Shown: positions 53,836 through 63,001, numbered from the stretch's first letter. The stretch is DNA of 64,000 nt from Leptolyngbyaceae cyanobacterium RM1_1_2 (GCA_012032345.1 JAAUQI010000006.1:53440-117439), one strand, 5' to 3'. Numbers and translations are program-made. The notes: generated by a model not told the origin, from the sequence alone.

Positions 53836-54939
53836 ATGACCTCTTCTTGCTCAGCGCTGAAGCTGCTCCTGCTTTCAACCCCCGTTGGCCCCTTGGGGTC
53901 AGGGCTAGGCGGCGGCGTTGAGCTGACGCTGACCAATCTGTCTCAAGAGCTGCGGCGGCGAGGGCATCATTTGTGCGTAGCTGCCCCGGCAGGATCGGTG
54001 CTGGGAGATGTGCCAGTTATTGCGATCGCAGGTCAGCTCCAGCCCACAGCTCACACCCAGGGTCGGCAGACGCCCACGGTCTTACCCGACAACGCAGTGC
54101 TGGCCAATATGTGGGACTATGCTCGTCAGGTGCAGGATGACTATGATCTGCTGGTGAACTTTGCCTATGACTGGCTGCCGTTCTATCTGATGCCGTTTTT
54201 TCGGCGGCCTGTGGCTCAGTTTGTCAGCATGGGGTCTTTGTCTACGACAATGGATGCGGCTGTTTGTCAGGCGGCAGCAAAATTTCCTGACAGCATCGGA
54301 GTCTACACGCGCGCCCAGGCAGAGACTTTTCCCTGTGAAGCCAACTGGCGAATCTTGGGCAGCGCGGTTGATCTATTGCTGTATGATTTTTGCGCTCAGC
54401 CCCAAGACTATCTGGTTTGGCTGGGTCGAATTTCCCCTGAAAAGGGCTTAGAAGATGCGATCGCAGCGGCTCAGCGATCGCAAAAACAGCTGAAAATCTT
54501 AGGCAAGCTTGAAGATCAGCGCTATTGGGATCAAATTCAGCAAGACTACCCGACTGCATCCGTAGACTATCTGGGCTTTTTGCCTACCGCCGAGCTGCAG
54601 TTTGTCGTCCGGCAGGCTCAGGCGCTGCTGATGACGCCGCGCTGGATCGAGGCGTTTGGCAATGTGGCGATTGAAGCCTTGGCCTGTGGCGTACCTGTGA
54701 TTGCCTATCGCCGGGGTGGTCCGGCTGAGATTGTGCAGCCCGGTAAGACCGGCTGGCTGGTCGCCCCTGATAGCGTCGATGGTCTGGTGGAGGCGATCGC
54801 CCGCATTGACCACCTCGATCGCTCAGCCTGTCGTCAGCAGGCAGCAGATGAGTATTCTCTGGAGGCATGGGGCGATCGCTTTGAGCAGTGGTTTCGAGAG
54901 ATTTTGCACTCAGATGAAATGACGAACTCAGCTGGCTAA
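53836..54939 (+). CDS. Glycosyltransferase family 4 protein
   Basis: 367 aa from the ATG at 53836. GT-B fold: the N-domain has STPVGPLGSGLGGGVELTLT (nucleotide-sugar loop), the C-domain DYLVWLGRISPEKGLEDAIA (GT1 core strand) and TPRWIEAFGNVAIEALACGV (donor-binding E-x7-E). Acceptor and donor are not predictable; trehalose, glycolipid or polysaccharide synthesis are all possible. It follows the HEAT gene by 60 nt and precedes glgA by 240 nt, with a tandem palindromic repeat in between. Confidence 0.9.
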   Translation: MTSSCSALKLLLLSTPVGPLGSGLGGGVELTLTNLSQELRRRGHHLCVAAPAGSVLGDVPVIAIAGQLQPTAHTQGRQTPTVLPDNAVLANMWDYARQVQDDYDLLVNFAYDWLPFYLMPFFRRPVAQFVSMGSLSTTMDAAVCQAAAKFPDSIGVYTRAQAETFPCEANWRILGSAVDLLLYDFCAQPQDYLVWLGRISPEKGLEDAIAAAQRSQKQLKILGKLEDQRYWDQIQQDYPTASVDYLGFLPTAELQFVVRQAQALLMTPRWIEAFGNVAIEALACGVPVIAYRRGGPAEIVQPGKTGWLVAPDSVDGLVEAIARIDHLDRSACRQQAADEYSLEAWGDRFEQWFREILHSDEMTNSAG

Positions 54940-54992
54940 ACAGAGGTTGACCCCAGAGTTCAGGCCAGTGTAGTGCCCCAGCTAGAAATTAG

Positions 54993-55090
54993 AGCTGGTA
55001 GTCAGTGCTTTAGCGCTGAAGCGTAGGGCTGGTAGTCAGTGCTTCAGCGCTGAAGTGCAAGGCTGGTAGTCAGTGCTTTAGCGCTGAAAG
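54993..55090. repeat. Three tandem 34-bp palindromic units
   Basis: Units begin at 54993, 55027 and 55061, each with GGTAGTCAGTGCTTTAGCGC or its C variant followed by TGAAG. The middle unit includes the perfect 14-bp palindrome CTTCAGCGCTGAAG. The same sequence occurs singly and inverted at 4118-4161. It lies upstream of glgA. Confidence 0.88.
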
Positions 55091-55180
55091 GGGATGTGAC
55101 AACTGCAATTTTGCCTCTATGCATAAAGCCAACGCCCCCTTAGACTTATCTTTGGAAGCAAAGATTTCAAGCAGGGCACC

Positions 55181-56626
55181 ATGCAAATTCTTTTTGTAGC
55201 AGCAGAAGCAGCTCCTCTGGCCAAGGTAGGGGGCATGGGCGACGTGGTCGGAGCACTCCCCAAGGTGCTGCGAAAAATGGGACATGATGTCCGCATTTTT
55301 ATGCCCTACTATGGCTTTCTCTCTGAAAAGGTTGACGTGCCGAAAGAGCCGATTTGGTGGGGGGCAGCTATGTTTAACAAGTTTGCCGTCTATGAAACCA
55401 CGCTGCCAGACTCAGATGTGCCTGTATACCTGTTTGGGCACCCGGCCTTTGACCCGCGCCGGATCTACTCTGGACTGGACGAAGACTGGCGCTTTACTTT
55501 CTTTGCCAACGGCGCTGCGGAGTTTGCCTGGAACTACTGGAAGCCCGACATCATCCACTGCAATGACTGGCACACAGGCATGATCCCCGTTTGGATGCAG
55601 CAGTCGCCCGATATCAAAACTATTTTCACCATTCACAACCTGGCCTATCAGGGGCCTTGGCGCTGGCGGCTGCAGCAAATCACCTGGTGCCCCTGGTATA
55701 TGGAAGGGCACAACACGATGGCAGCAGCGGTACAGTCTGCCGATCGCGTGACGACGGTTTCGCCCACCTATGCTCAGCAGATTCAGACTGCCAGCTATGG
55801 TGAGCAGCTAGAGGGGCTGCTGTCATTCATTAGCGGCAAGCTCAGCGGCATCCTCAACGGCATTGATGTTGAGTCCTTTGATCCTAAAACCGACTCCCAG
55901 CTCACTCAAAATTACGACATTGATACCCTCGATCAGCGCCGCAAAAACAAGATTTCTCTACAGGAAGATATGGGGCTGGAACTCAACTCTAGTGCCTTCA
56001 CGGTCGGACTGGTGGGACGGCTAGTGGAGCAAAAAGGGCTAGATCTGGTGATTCAGATCCTCGATCGCTTTTTGTCTTATACTGACGCTCAGTTTGTGCT
56101 GCTGGGCATGGGCGATCGCTACTACGAAACCCAAATGTGGGAGCTGTCTTCTCGCTATCCAGGGCGGATGTCTACCTACCTGCTCTATAGCGACTCGCTG
56201 GCGCGAAAAATTTACGCCGGAGCTGACGCCTTTTTGATGCCGTCGCGGTTTGAACCCTGCGGCATTAGTCAGCTCATTGCCCTGCGCTACGGCTGCATTC
56301 CAATTGTGCGACAGACGGGCGGACTAGTAGATACCGTGCAGCACCATGATCCGACCCAGGGCACAGGCACAGGCTACTGCTTCGATCGCTATGAGCCACT
56401 GGATCTCTATACCTGTTTGATCAGAGCCTGGGAAGGCTTTCACTACAAGCAGCCCTGGCGAGAGCTACAGCAGCGAGGCATGGAGCAGGACTTTAGCTGG
56501 ACGCGCTCAGCTCTAGAATATATCAGGCTCTACAGCGATATGCTAGGACTGCCCTACGAGGCGCAAATTCCGGCTGAGCTAGGGGGTAAACCAGCAGTGG
56601 CAGAAGTACCTGTAAATGCAGGCTAG
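55181..56626 (+). CDS. glgA: Glycogen synthase (ADP-glucose)
   Basis: 481 aa, GT5. The N-terminal [20 protein letters not shown] holds the KVGG ADP-glucose loop. [13 protein letters not shown] and [12 protein letters not shown] follow. The C-domain has [18 protein letters not shown] and [20 protein letters not shown], where the donor-binding Glu lies, and QTGGLVDTV. It extends alpha-1,4-glucan from ADP-glucose in the cytosol. Length and motifs are normal for cyanobacterial GlgA. Confidence 0.96.
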   Translation: MQILFVAAEAAPLAKVGGMGDVVGALPKVLRKMGHDVRIFMPYYGFLSEKVDVPKEPIWWGAAMFNKFAVYETTLPDSDVPVYLFGHPAFDPRRIYSGLDEDWRFTFFANGAAEFAWNYWKPDIIHCNDWHTGMIPVWMQQSPDIKTIFTIHNLAYQGPWRWRLQQITWCPWYMEGHNTMAAAVQSADRVTTVSPTYAQQIQTASYGEQLEGLLSFISGKLSGILNGIDVESFDPKTDSQLTQNYDIDTLDQRRKNKISLQEDMGLELNSSAFTVGLVGRLVEQKGLDLVIQILDRFLSYTDAQFVLLGMGDRYYETQMWELSSRYPGRMSTYLLYSDSLARKIYAGADAFLMPSRFEPCGISQLIALRYGCIPIVRQTGGLVDTVQHHDPTQGTGTGYCFDRYEPLDLYTCLIRAWEGFHYKQPWRELQQRGMEQDFSWTRSALEYIRLYSDMLGLPYEAQIPAELGGKPAVAEVPVNAG

Positions 56627-56650
56627 CTGAACACTAACTTTGAAGCCTGA

Positions 56651-56789
56651 TTGACTGACAAAAGTTCCTCACGTAGGTTGGGTGGAACGAAGTGAAACCC
56701 AACACCTACAACGGTTTTGCTGGGTTGTACCAAAGTTTTACCCAGCCTACAGCAGAATCACAGGTTCAAAAGTTTTGTCCGTCCGTCAG
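56651..56789 (+). mobile_element. MITE-like element, copy D
   Basis: 139 bp beginning TTGACTGACAAAAGTTCC and ending GTTTTGTCCGTCCGTCAG. The body reads GTAGGTTGGGTGGAACGAAG, then TGAAACCCAACACC...GCAGAATCACAGG, matching copies A and C. The flanks CTTTGAAGCC (left) and CTTTGAGGC (right) may be a decayed target duplication. Confidence 0.8.
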
Positions 56790-57080
56790 CTTTGAGGCAT
56801 CGCTGGAGGCCCGATCGCTTCGCCTGGAACGAATTAACCGCTTTGAAAATAGATCAGCTCGGCTGCGATCGCCTGTTAAGGTGAAAAAATCCCCTACGGG
56901 AAGGATGTCTCTAGCTATCGAAGCCCAAATGCTGATACCAGCTTTGAATTTTAAGTGTTCAATTTTGAGTTTCGGAAGTCCTACTAAAAAAACGTTTTGA
57001 GCATTCTATCCATAGCTGAGATTTAGGGAATTGGTACAACGGGGGAGGCAGACTGATTTTTAATAACTTTTTTAGAGTCT
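56790..57080. other. Intergenic between MITE copy D and mscS, no gene seen
   Basis: 291 nt. An open frame entering from the MITE (LEARSLRLERINRFENRSAR) has no recognisable family and is most likely chance. It presumably includes the mscS promoter. Confidence 0.4.
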
Positions 57081-57962
57081 ATGCGAAGTCTAATTGAAGA
57101 GATTCAGCAAACACTGATTGATCTGGTGGGCAGTGGTGTAAGGACAATTCCCGCTCTACTGGGCGCTCTCATTGTCCTAGCGCTGACCCGCTACGGCGCA
57201 AACTTGGCCCGACGGCTGACAGGTTCTGTAGCCCAGCGATTCTTAAACAACCGATCGCTGCAGACCTTACTGACCCAAATCGGCTACATCACAGCCTGGA
57301 TTGTCGGCATTTTGGTGGCGGCGATTATTGCCTTTCCGGGGCTGGCCCTAGGAGACATTGTCGGTCTTCTGGGCTTGGGGTCAGTAGCCATTGGCTTTGC
57401 TTTTCAGGATATTTTTAAGAATTTCTTAGCGGGCATACTGCTGCTGCTGCAGCAGCCCTTTCGCTTAGGCGATCAGATTGTGGTCAATGACTACGAAGGC
57501 ACGGTTGAGGAAATTGCGCTGCGATCGACTCAGATTCGTACCTATCAGGGTGAAGTGATTGTGATTCCTAATTCCATCGTCTTCACTAATTCAGTCCAGG
57601 TCAGAACCGCCCACCAATATCGCCGCACTGATGTAGCGATTGGGGTTGACTACAACACGCCGCTAGAGATGGCTATTGATGTTTTAGTAGCAGCCGCTAA
57701 CAGCATTGATCAGGTGCTAGAAAATCCTGCGGCTGAAGTGGATATTGTTGCCTTTGGCGATAGCGCTATTGACCTGGTAGTCCGCTACTGGACTGCCCCT
57801 CAACAGGCGATGGTGCGGCGAACGCAAACTCAGGTGATGCTCGCCTTGAAGCAAGCCTGTGATCAAGCCGACATTAATATTCCCTACCCCATTCGCACCC
57901 TTTATTTCTTTAACCAGGATAAATATAACGACCACTACAGTCTCAATCAGCAGGACACTTGA
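57081..57962 (+). CDS. MscS family mechanosensitive ion channel
   Basis: 293 aa. Three membrane segments (IPALLGALIVLALTRYGANL; IGYITAWIVGILVAAIIAFP; the pore helix IVGLLGLGSVAIGFAFQDIF) are followed by the beta domain (QQPFRLGDQIVVNDYEGTVE, LRSTQIRTYQGEVIVIPNS) and the alpha/beta C-domain. This is the minimal MscS form. It opens on membrane tension to release solutes under hypo-osmotic shock. It stands apart from the neighbouring genes, with 110 nt to the next start. Confidence 0.93.
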   Translation: MRSLIEEIQQTLIDLVGSGVRTIPALLGALIVLALTRYGANLARRLTGSVAQRFLNNRSLQTLLTQIGYITAWIVGILVAAIIAFPGLALGDIVGLLGLGSVAIGFAFQDIFKNFLAGILLLLQQPFRLGDQIVVNDYEGTVEEIALRSTQIRTYQGEVIVIPNSIVFTNSVQVRTAHQYRRTDVAIGVDYNTPLEMAIDVLVAAANSIDQVLENPAAEVDIVAFGDSAIDLVVRYWTAPQQAMVRRTQTQVMLALKQACDQADINIPYPIRTLYFFNQDKYNDHYSLNQQDT

Positions 57963-58072
57963 GGTGAGACCATTGCGGACGATCGCCACTGAAGATTGCC
58001 GCCTGCTGAAATGGGCACTCTAAGGAGGCTGCTTGGCAGCACTTACTTATCCCTTTCCAGGTGTGTACTACA

Positions 58073-58486
58073 ATGACAACCCAGCTAGCGCCCATTCAGT
58101 TAGAAGACGGCAGCGTCATTTATGTCCAGGCGACTGAGGTCACTGTGCCTCAAATAGCGGCCCCTGCACCCGCAGAACAAACGCGATCGCAAATGGGACG
58201 CGGTGACAAAGGTATGCTGCGGGCGACCCGAGGACTGGTCGGGGAGAATTCACCAGCAGCTACTATTCAAAGCTTTCAGGCCATCGAAGGCACAATCAAA
58301 GCCTACACTCACCATGCGCTGAGCGCTTTTAAGCAGGTGGCTGGTGCCAACATAGACAAAGTCACGCTAGAGTTTGGCATCGAAGTCGGCGGCGAGGTCG
58401 GTGTCCCCTATATCACCAAGGGAACGGCTAACTGCAATCTAAAAATCACGGTTGAGTGTACGCTGCCGCAGCAAAATCAAGGCTAG
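58073..58486 (+). CDS. CU044_2847-type (trypsin-co-occurring domain) protein
   Basis: 137 aa from the ATG at 58073. The sequence APIQLEDGSVIYVQATEV followed later by TIKAYTHHALSAFKQVAGAN, IDKVTLEFGIEVGGEVGVPY and NLKITVECTLP matches the CU044_2847 family. In other bacteria these small proteins recur next to trypsin-like proteases and NTPases in predicted conflict systems. No such partner adjoins it here: mscS is upstream and a hydrolase downstream. Function unknown. Confidence 0.8.
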   Translation: MTTQLAPIQLEDGSVIYVQATEVTVPQIAAPAPAEQTRSQMGRGDKGMLRATRGLVGENSPAATIQSFQAIEGTIKAYTHHALSAFKQVAGANIDKVTLEFGIEVGGEVGVPYITKGTANCNLKITVECTLPQQNQG

Positions 58487-58553
58487 CACCTGAGGGCTGG
58501 GGCAATTCTGGAGCAGCAATGTAAACTTATATAAACTAGACAGCGATCGCCCC

Positions 58554-59480
58554 ATGACCTCAACACCTCCCAACCCGGTCTTAGACTCTCCTCAAACTAA
58601 AATCTGGCAGTGGCAGACCTTTGCAATCTGCTATCAGCAGGCAGGGACTGAGGGCGCGCCTGTAGTGCTAATTCATGGCTTCGGAGCCTCTAGCCATCAC
58701 TGGCGCAAAAATATTGCCGTACTGGCTCAATCACATCGGGTCTACGCTATTGATTTAATTGGCTTTGGCGGCTCAGCTAAGCCCACGCCCAATCAGCCCA
58801 TCGCCTACACGTTTGAAACCTGGGGAGAGCAGGTGCTGAGTTTTTGCCGCGAAGTGATCGGTCAACCTGCTTTTCTTGTCGGCAACTCTATCGGCTGTAT
58901 TGTGGCCCTACAGGCTGCTGCGATCGCCCCAGAGCAAATTCTGGGGGTCGCCATGCTGGACTGCTCTCTGCGGCTCCTGCACGATCGCAAGCGCCAGACC
59001 CTGCCTTGGTATCGCAGCGTTAGTGCCCCAATTTTGCAAAAAGTTTTGGCTTACAGAGCGCTGGGCCATTTCTTTTTTGCGCGGCTGGCGCGGCCTCAAG
59101 TAATTCACCAGATTTTAGAACAGGCTTATGGCCGCACCGAGGCGGTTACAGATGAGCTAGTTGACTACCTAATTCAGCCCGCCGCCGATCCAGGAGCGGC
59201 AGATGTGTTTCTCGCCTTCATTCGCTATTCTCAAGGCCCGCTGCCAGAAGACTTACTCCCTCAGGTCACATGTCCGGTCTTAAGCGTCTGGGGTGAAGCT
59301 GACCCGTGGGAGCCAGTGGAGCTGGGTCGCCAACTGAGTGAATTTCCGGCTGTTGAGGAATTCATCACCCTGCCCGGCGTCGGTCACTGCCCCCAGGATG
59401 AAGCCCCCGAACTGGTTAATCCTATTTTGCTTGAATGGCTGGAAAAACATTCTAAAAGCAGCCATGAAAAAGCCCTGTGA
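58554..59480 (+). CDS. Alpha/beta hydrolase
   Basis: 308 aa. The oxyanion loop HGFGASSHHWRKN, nucleophile elbow GNSIGCIVALQ (Ser), acid region LSVWGEADPWEPVELGRQL (Asp) and catalytic His in LPGVGHCPQDEAPELV form a complete triad. No signal peptide. It resembles cyanobacterial hydrolases of the chlorophyll-a dephytylase or proline-iminopeptidase-like groups; the substrate cannot be set. A hairpin overlaps its stop. Confidence 0.88.
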   Translation: MTSTPPNPVLDSPQTKIWQWQTFAICYQQAGTEGAPVVLIHGFGASSHHWRKNIAVLAQSHRVYAIDLIGFGGSAKPTPNQPIAYTFETWGEQVLSFCREVIGQPAFLVGNSIGCIVALQAAAIAPEQILGVAMLDCSLRLLHDRKRQTLPWYRSVSAPILQKVLAYRALGHFFFARLARPQVIHQILEQAYGRTEAVTDELVDYLIQPAADPGAADVFLAFIRYSQGPLPEDLLPQVTCPVLSVWGEADPWEPVELGRQLSEFPAVEEFITLPGVGHCPQDEAPELVNPILLEWLEKHSKSSHEKAL

Positions 59481-59497
59481 CACGGCTGACACAGGGC
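59472..59497 (+). terminator. Hairpin at the hydrolase stop codon
   Basis: GCCCTGTG pairs with CACAGGGC, and the TGA (59478-59480) lies at the top of the left arm. No T-run follows, so termination strength is uncertain. Confidence 0.5.
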
Positions 59498-59627
59498 ACA
59501 ACAGTTAAACGCTTGTTGAATTCCTTAGTCATAAGCATGAACTGTAAACTTTTTGGCAGAGTCGAGGATGTGACGGTTTTAAAAATGGCCCAAGACTGAC
59601 GCTGGGAGTTTGGCTATCAAATACAAC

Positions 59628-60068
59628 CTACCCTACCCCTCTGCTGGCTAGAATCAGCGGTAGCCAGCTTGCGGCAAGCGCTAGCAGCGGAATTATTAAC
59701 AAAGTGGCAAAAGCAATCACATCATCAATCGACTGTGTCAGCAAATCGACTCGCACCAGCAGCCCCGCCGCAACTATCATCAAAATATAAGCAAACACCT
59801 GTAGCCAGACCAAAGCGGTTACAAACAGGGAGGCCAACAGCAGCACCATGATCAAGTACCCCATATCAGACTGAAATCCCAGCAGCACAAACTCCCGCGT
59901 GGACTTCCAAAGTACAGTTAGAACGCCAGCTTTAAGCACGACAAAGATGATGACTAAGGCCCAGGTTAGCTGAGATACCTGCCAGAGGTGCAGGAACCAG
60001 CCAAACGTGGCGTAGATTGAGAACAGTAGCGCAAACGAAAGCCAAAACCGCTGGGTCAGCTGAGTCAT
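59628..60068 (-). CDS. Cyanobacterial multi-span membrane protein
   Basis: 146 aa from the ATG at 60068, whose ATGA overlaps the ferredoxin stop. About five membrane spans (FWLSFALLFSIYATFGWFLH, LTWALVIIFVVLKAGVLTVL, LIMVLLLASLFVTALVWLQV, FAYILMIVAAGLLVRVDLLT, ATLLIIPLLALAASWLPLIL). I do not know its function. Translational coupling to a NIL-ferredoxin protein suggests an electron-transfer or transport partner, inferred only. Confidence 0.75.
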   Translation of the reverse strand: MTQLTQRFWLSFALLFSIYATFGWFLHLWQVSQLTWALVIIFVVLKAGVLTVLWKSTREFVLLGFQSDMGYLIMVLLLASLFVTALVWLQVFAYILMIVAAGLLVRVDLLTQSIDDVIAFATLLIIPLLALAASWLPLILASRGVG

Positions 60069-60469
60069 AAGTCGGTAGAAATTGCCTGCACTGGACAGGT
60101 AGGAATGCACTGTTCACAGACAATACAGCGCGATCGCACAAAGTTCAGCCTAAAGCTTTCTGGGTCGAGGGTGAGCGCCTGGGTGGGGCAAATGCCTGTA
60201 CAAAGGCCACAGTCAACACAGATCGCTTCGTCAATTAAGATCTCGCGGTTTGATAGAGAAACGCCAATGCCCTGCACCTGTAGCCACTCAATCGCTTCAT
60301 GGAGCTGATCAATATCGCCTGAAAGCTCAACTACTAGCTTACCAATTTGGTTGGGGGCTACCTGAGCGCGAATGATATTAGCTGCCACGTTAAAATCTTT
60401 AGCCAATCGATAGGTGATAGGCATATGGACGGAGCGCTTGGGAAATGTGAGAGTGACACGTTTTTTCAC
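60065..60469 (-). CDS. NIL domain / 2[4Fe-4S] ferredoxin-type protein
   Basis: 134 aa from GTG 60469 (VKKRVTLTFPKRSVHMPITY). The N-terminal NIL domain (TYRLAKDFNVAANIIRAQVA, LVVELSGDIDQLHEAIEWL) is followed by two 4Fe-4S motifs, CVDCGLCTGICP and CIVCEQCIPTCP. NIL domains bind methionine-like ligands in ABC importers. The NIL-ferredoxin fusion is found in cyanobacteria and archaea and has been linked to homocysteine/methionine sulfur chemistry. Cytosolic. Confidence 0.92.
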   Translation of the reverse strand: MKKRVTLTFPKRSVHMPITYRLAKDFNVAANIIRAQVAPNQIGKLVVELSGDIDQLHEAIEWLQVQGIGVSLSNREILIDEAICVDCGLCTGICPTQALTLDPESFRLNFVRSRCIVCEQCIPTCPVQAISTDL

Positions 60470-60559
60470 ACTGTTTTTTTGTAACTGGGGCTTGTACAAC
60501 TAAGCGGTAGAGCTGTTCCGTTAAACTAGATGGAGTAGACCTATCTCTATTTTTAGTTT

Positions 60560-61159
60560 ATGGCGGCTGATTCTTCTGATTCTGCAAAACAAGCTCAAGC
60601 TTCAGCTACGCTGGGGCAGCAGCTTCGTAATTTGGTAGTTGTATTTGTGGCTACGCTGCTCACGGTTGCTGTCGTACTGGGCCTGCAAACGCAGACGCCT
60701 TCAGCTTCGCTGGGTGAAATGGCAGAGGCTACCGTGCCGCTTGAGACAGCACTCACCAATCAGAAGCCAACTTTTATGGAGTTTTATGCTAACTGGTGTA
60801 CGAGCTGTCAGGCGATGGCAGCAGATTTACAAACGCTCAAGACTGAGTATGGCGATCGCGTTAATTTTGTCATGCTCAATGTAGACAATAGCAAGTGGCT
60901 ACCAGAAATGCTGCACTACCGCGTCGATGGCATTCCTCACTTTGTCTATTTAGACGGCGCGGGTGAAAGTATCGGCAGCGCTATTGGCGAACAGCCGCGC
61001 TTGATTATGGCTGAAAACTTAGATGCGCTTTTAGCCAGCCAGCCCTTACCCCATGCCCGCAGCGCCGGACGCACCTCTGAGCTAGAAGCCGCCTCGCCGC
61101 TCAGCACCTCTCCCGGCCAAGATGACCCTCGCAGCCACGGCGCTCAGGTCGTGAACTAA
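60560..61159 (+). CDS. txlA: Thylakoid thioredoxin-like protein (TxlA/HCF164)
   Basis: 199 aa. One N-terminal membrane span (LVVVFVATLLTVAVVLGLQT) is followed by a thioredoxin domain with the redox pair in FYANWCTSCQAM and the cis-Pro loop VDGIPHFVYLDGAG. This is the TxlA/HCF164 form that passes reducing power across the thylakoid membrane for cytochrome b6f assembly. A polar C-terminal tail of about 40 residues follows. It overlaps the convergent Uma2 gene by 4 nt. Confidence 0.93.
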   Translation: MAADSSDSAKQAQASATLGQQLRNLVVVFVATLLTVAVVLGLQTQTPSASLGEMAEATVPLETALTNQKPTFMEFYANWCTSCQAMAADLQTLKTEYGDRVNFVMLNVDNSKWLPEMLHYRVDGIPHFVYLDGAGESIGSAIGEQPRLIMAENLDALLASQPLPHARSAGRTSELEAASPLSTSPGQDDPRSHGAQVVN

Positions 61160-61708
61160 GGCGTCATCAGTCTGCGAACTTGAATCTGGACTTCGGGAAA
61201 ATCTAAGGGTGAAACTGTACCTGCCGTGAGGATAAACACTGTTGCGTAGCAGCCGTTTTCCAGTTCTCGAAACACATTTAGCTCAAATTCTTTGAGATTG
61301 ACGACCCAATATTCTCGAATGCCTGCTTCAGCATAAACGTCTTTTTGCTCAGAGAGATCTTTACTGAGAGTGGCGTTTGAAAACTCAATTAGCCAGAAAA
61401 TATCGTCTGGATAAGGATGATGCTCCAAATAAGCAGCCCCTAGCGGTTTGACAATGGCAATGTCAGGTGCAGGTTCTGAGTCATTGGGCAAAGTTATTGG
61501 TTTGGCGTCTCTGATTTTGACGCGATCGCCCAGCAGCAATCTCAAGTAGTCAGCCGCCTCGGTATTGTAATAAGCATGAAGTTCTCGCTCAGGCGGCACA
61601 ATAATTAAATCCCCCCTTTAGTAGCTCAACGGGCTGATCTGCAAAAACTCCAGCAGCGATCGCCTGGTGATAGCGATCAACTGTCCATTGGTAAGTGCTA
61701 ACAGTCAT
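61156..61708 (-). pseudogene. Uma2 family (DUF820) protein, single frameshift
   Basis: From ATG 61708 the first frame reads MTVSTYQWTVDRYHQAIAAG, FADQPVELLKG and then goes out of frame. The next frame begins GDLIIVPPERELHAYYNTEA and continues to the family core (APDIAIVKPLGAAYLEHHPY, DIFWLIEFSNATLSKDLSEQ, YWVVNLKEFELNVFREL). Removing one G from the G6 run at about 61612 restores VELLKGDLIIVPPE. The PD-(D/E)XK residues are intact. The full product would be about 183 aa. Confidence 0.85.
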
Positions 61709-61720
61709 CGCGGCTCCTCC

Positions 61721-62827
61721 TCAAATTGTTCTAAAGTTTTTTGAGCTTGTCTGAGCACGGTGGTCAATGACGTCTCTGACCAGCTTAGCCAGCCGCTCAG
61801 CGCTGTCAAAAATTGCCAGATCTTTTGCGGCCTGTGCCATTTGAGCTAAGCGCTCTGGATTGTTGAGCAAGGTGAGGACGCGATCGCGCAGATCTGCTAC
61901 GGCCAGATCAGACTGCCGATTTACCAAGGCTGCGCCAGCCGCCGCAAACACAGCAGCATTATAGGTTTGATGATCTTCAGCCGCAAACGGATAGGGGATT
62001 AAAATCGCGGGCGTCCCCGTAATGGCTAGCTCTGTGAGGGTACCGGCTCCGGCGCGGCTGATGGCAAAATCAGCCCGCTGCAGCAGCGCCGCCATGTTGT
62101 CATAGAAAGGGCGATGGATATAGTGAGGATGGCTGAGCCGATCGGCCTCGGGGTCATTTTCCCCGGTCAGATGCACCAGCCAAGCGCCTGCTTCTAACCA
62201 GTCAGGAGCCGCCTGTCGCACTAGCTGATTCATCGCCACTGCCCCCTGACTGCCGCCAACCACCACAATCAGTGGCGCTTCCTCAGGAATTGCAAATGCC
62301 TCTGGGGTCGCAGCCGGTTGCAAAAACTGCGATCGTACTGGAGTTCCCACACAAACGCTGCTGGTGCGCGGCAGCAGACTGGAGGCGGTGTCAAAGCCCA
62401 GCGCTACCTTAGTACACCAAGGGCTAAGCCAGCGCGTTACCTTACCTGGTAAGGCGTTAGACTCATGCAGGATAGCGGGCAGTCCCAGGCTACGTGCTGC
62501 AATGATCGCCGGGGCTGAGATATAGCCGCCTGTGGTAAAAACGCCCTGAAATTTGCCCTGTAGCAGCAGCTGGCGTACCTGAAATATGGCCCGACTTAGC
62601 TGAGCAAAGAGTCTCACACTGCCCAATCCCAAACGCTGCTGAAAACCGCCGACTCGAATCGTGTGTAGCCGATAGGTTTGAGGAACTAGCTGAGTTTCCA
62701 GACGGTCTGGTACGCCTAGCCACTCGATTTCGTAATCGCTGAGCTGCTCAGCCGTAGCAATCGCCGGGAACAAATGGCCCCCGGTGCCGCTTGCTGCTAC
62801 CAGTAGTCGAGTGGGAGATGAAACCAA
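61721..62827 (-). CDS. murG: UDP-GlcNAc:undecaprenyl-PP-MurNAc-pentapeptide transferase
   Basis: 368 aa, GT28. LLVAASGTGGHLFPAIATAE is the first glycine-rich loop, GVFTTGGYISAPAIIAARSL the acceptor face, and VVVGGSQGAVAMNQLV the second loop. ISRAGAGTLTELAITGTPAI and PYPFAAEDHQTYNA bind UDP-GlcNAc. It makes lipid II on the inner face of the membrane. The start is TTG 62827 with GAGG about 8 nt upstream; no ATG is available. The Uma2 start is 12 nt past its stop. Confidence 0.95.
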   Translation of the reverse strand: MVSSPTRLLVAASGTGGHLFPAIATAEQLSDYEIEWLGVPDRLETQLVPQTYRLHTIRVGGFQQRLGLGSVRLFAQLSRAIFQVRQLLLQGKFQGVFTTGGYISAPAIIAARSLGLPAILHESNALPGKVTRWLSPWCTKVALGFDTASSLLPRTSSVCVGTPVRSQFLQPAATPEAFAIPEEAPLIVVVGGSQGAVAMNQLVRQAAPDWLEAGAWLVHLTGENDPEADRLSHPHYIHRPFYDNMAALLQRADFAISRAGAGTLTELAITGTPAILIPYPFAAEDHQTYNAAVFAAAGAALVNRQSDLAVADLRDRVLTLLNNPERLAQMAQAAKDLAIFDSAERLAKLVRDVIDHRAQTSSKNFRTI

Positions 62828-63001
62828 AACAGTATCCTCAATATGTCCTACAGGCTGCTGCCTATATTTAAGTTCTCTCTATGATCCTATCGAGCTACAG
62901 ACCATTTCAGCCGAGAATTTTAGGGGGAAGCCGAAATTTGAGTTACCTTAGTTCTACACTCTGTGCCAACAGCCTGTGAGCCAGCTATGAGGAAGCTTTA
63001 T

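Noticed and set aside
54993..55090. Possible CRISPR array
   Set aside because: The three units are directly adjacent with no spacers, and the same unit occurs singly elsewhere, so it is a tandem palindromic repeat.
56692..57000. Open frame of about 100 codons overlapping MITE copy D
   Set aside because: It begins inside the MITE, and the part beyond it is unlike any family.
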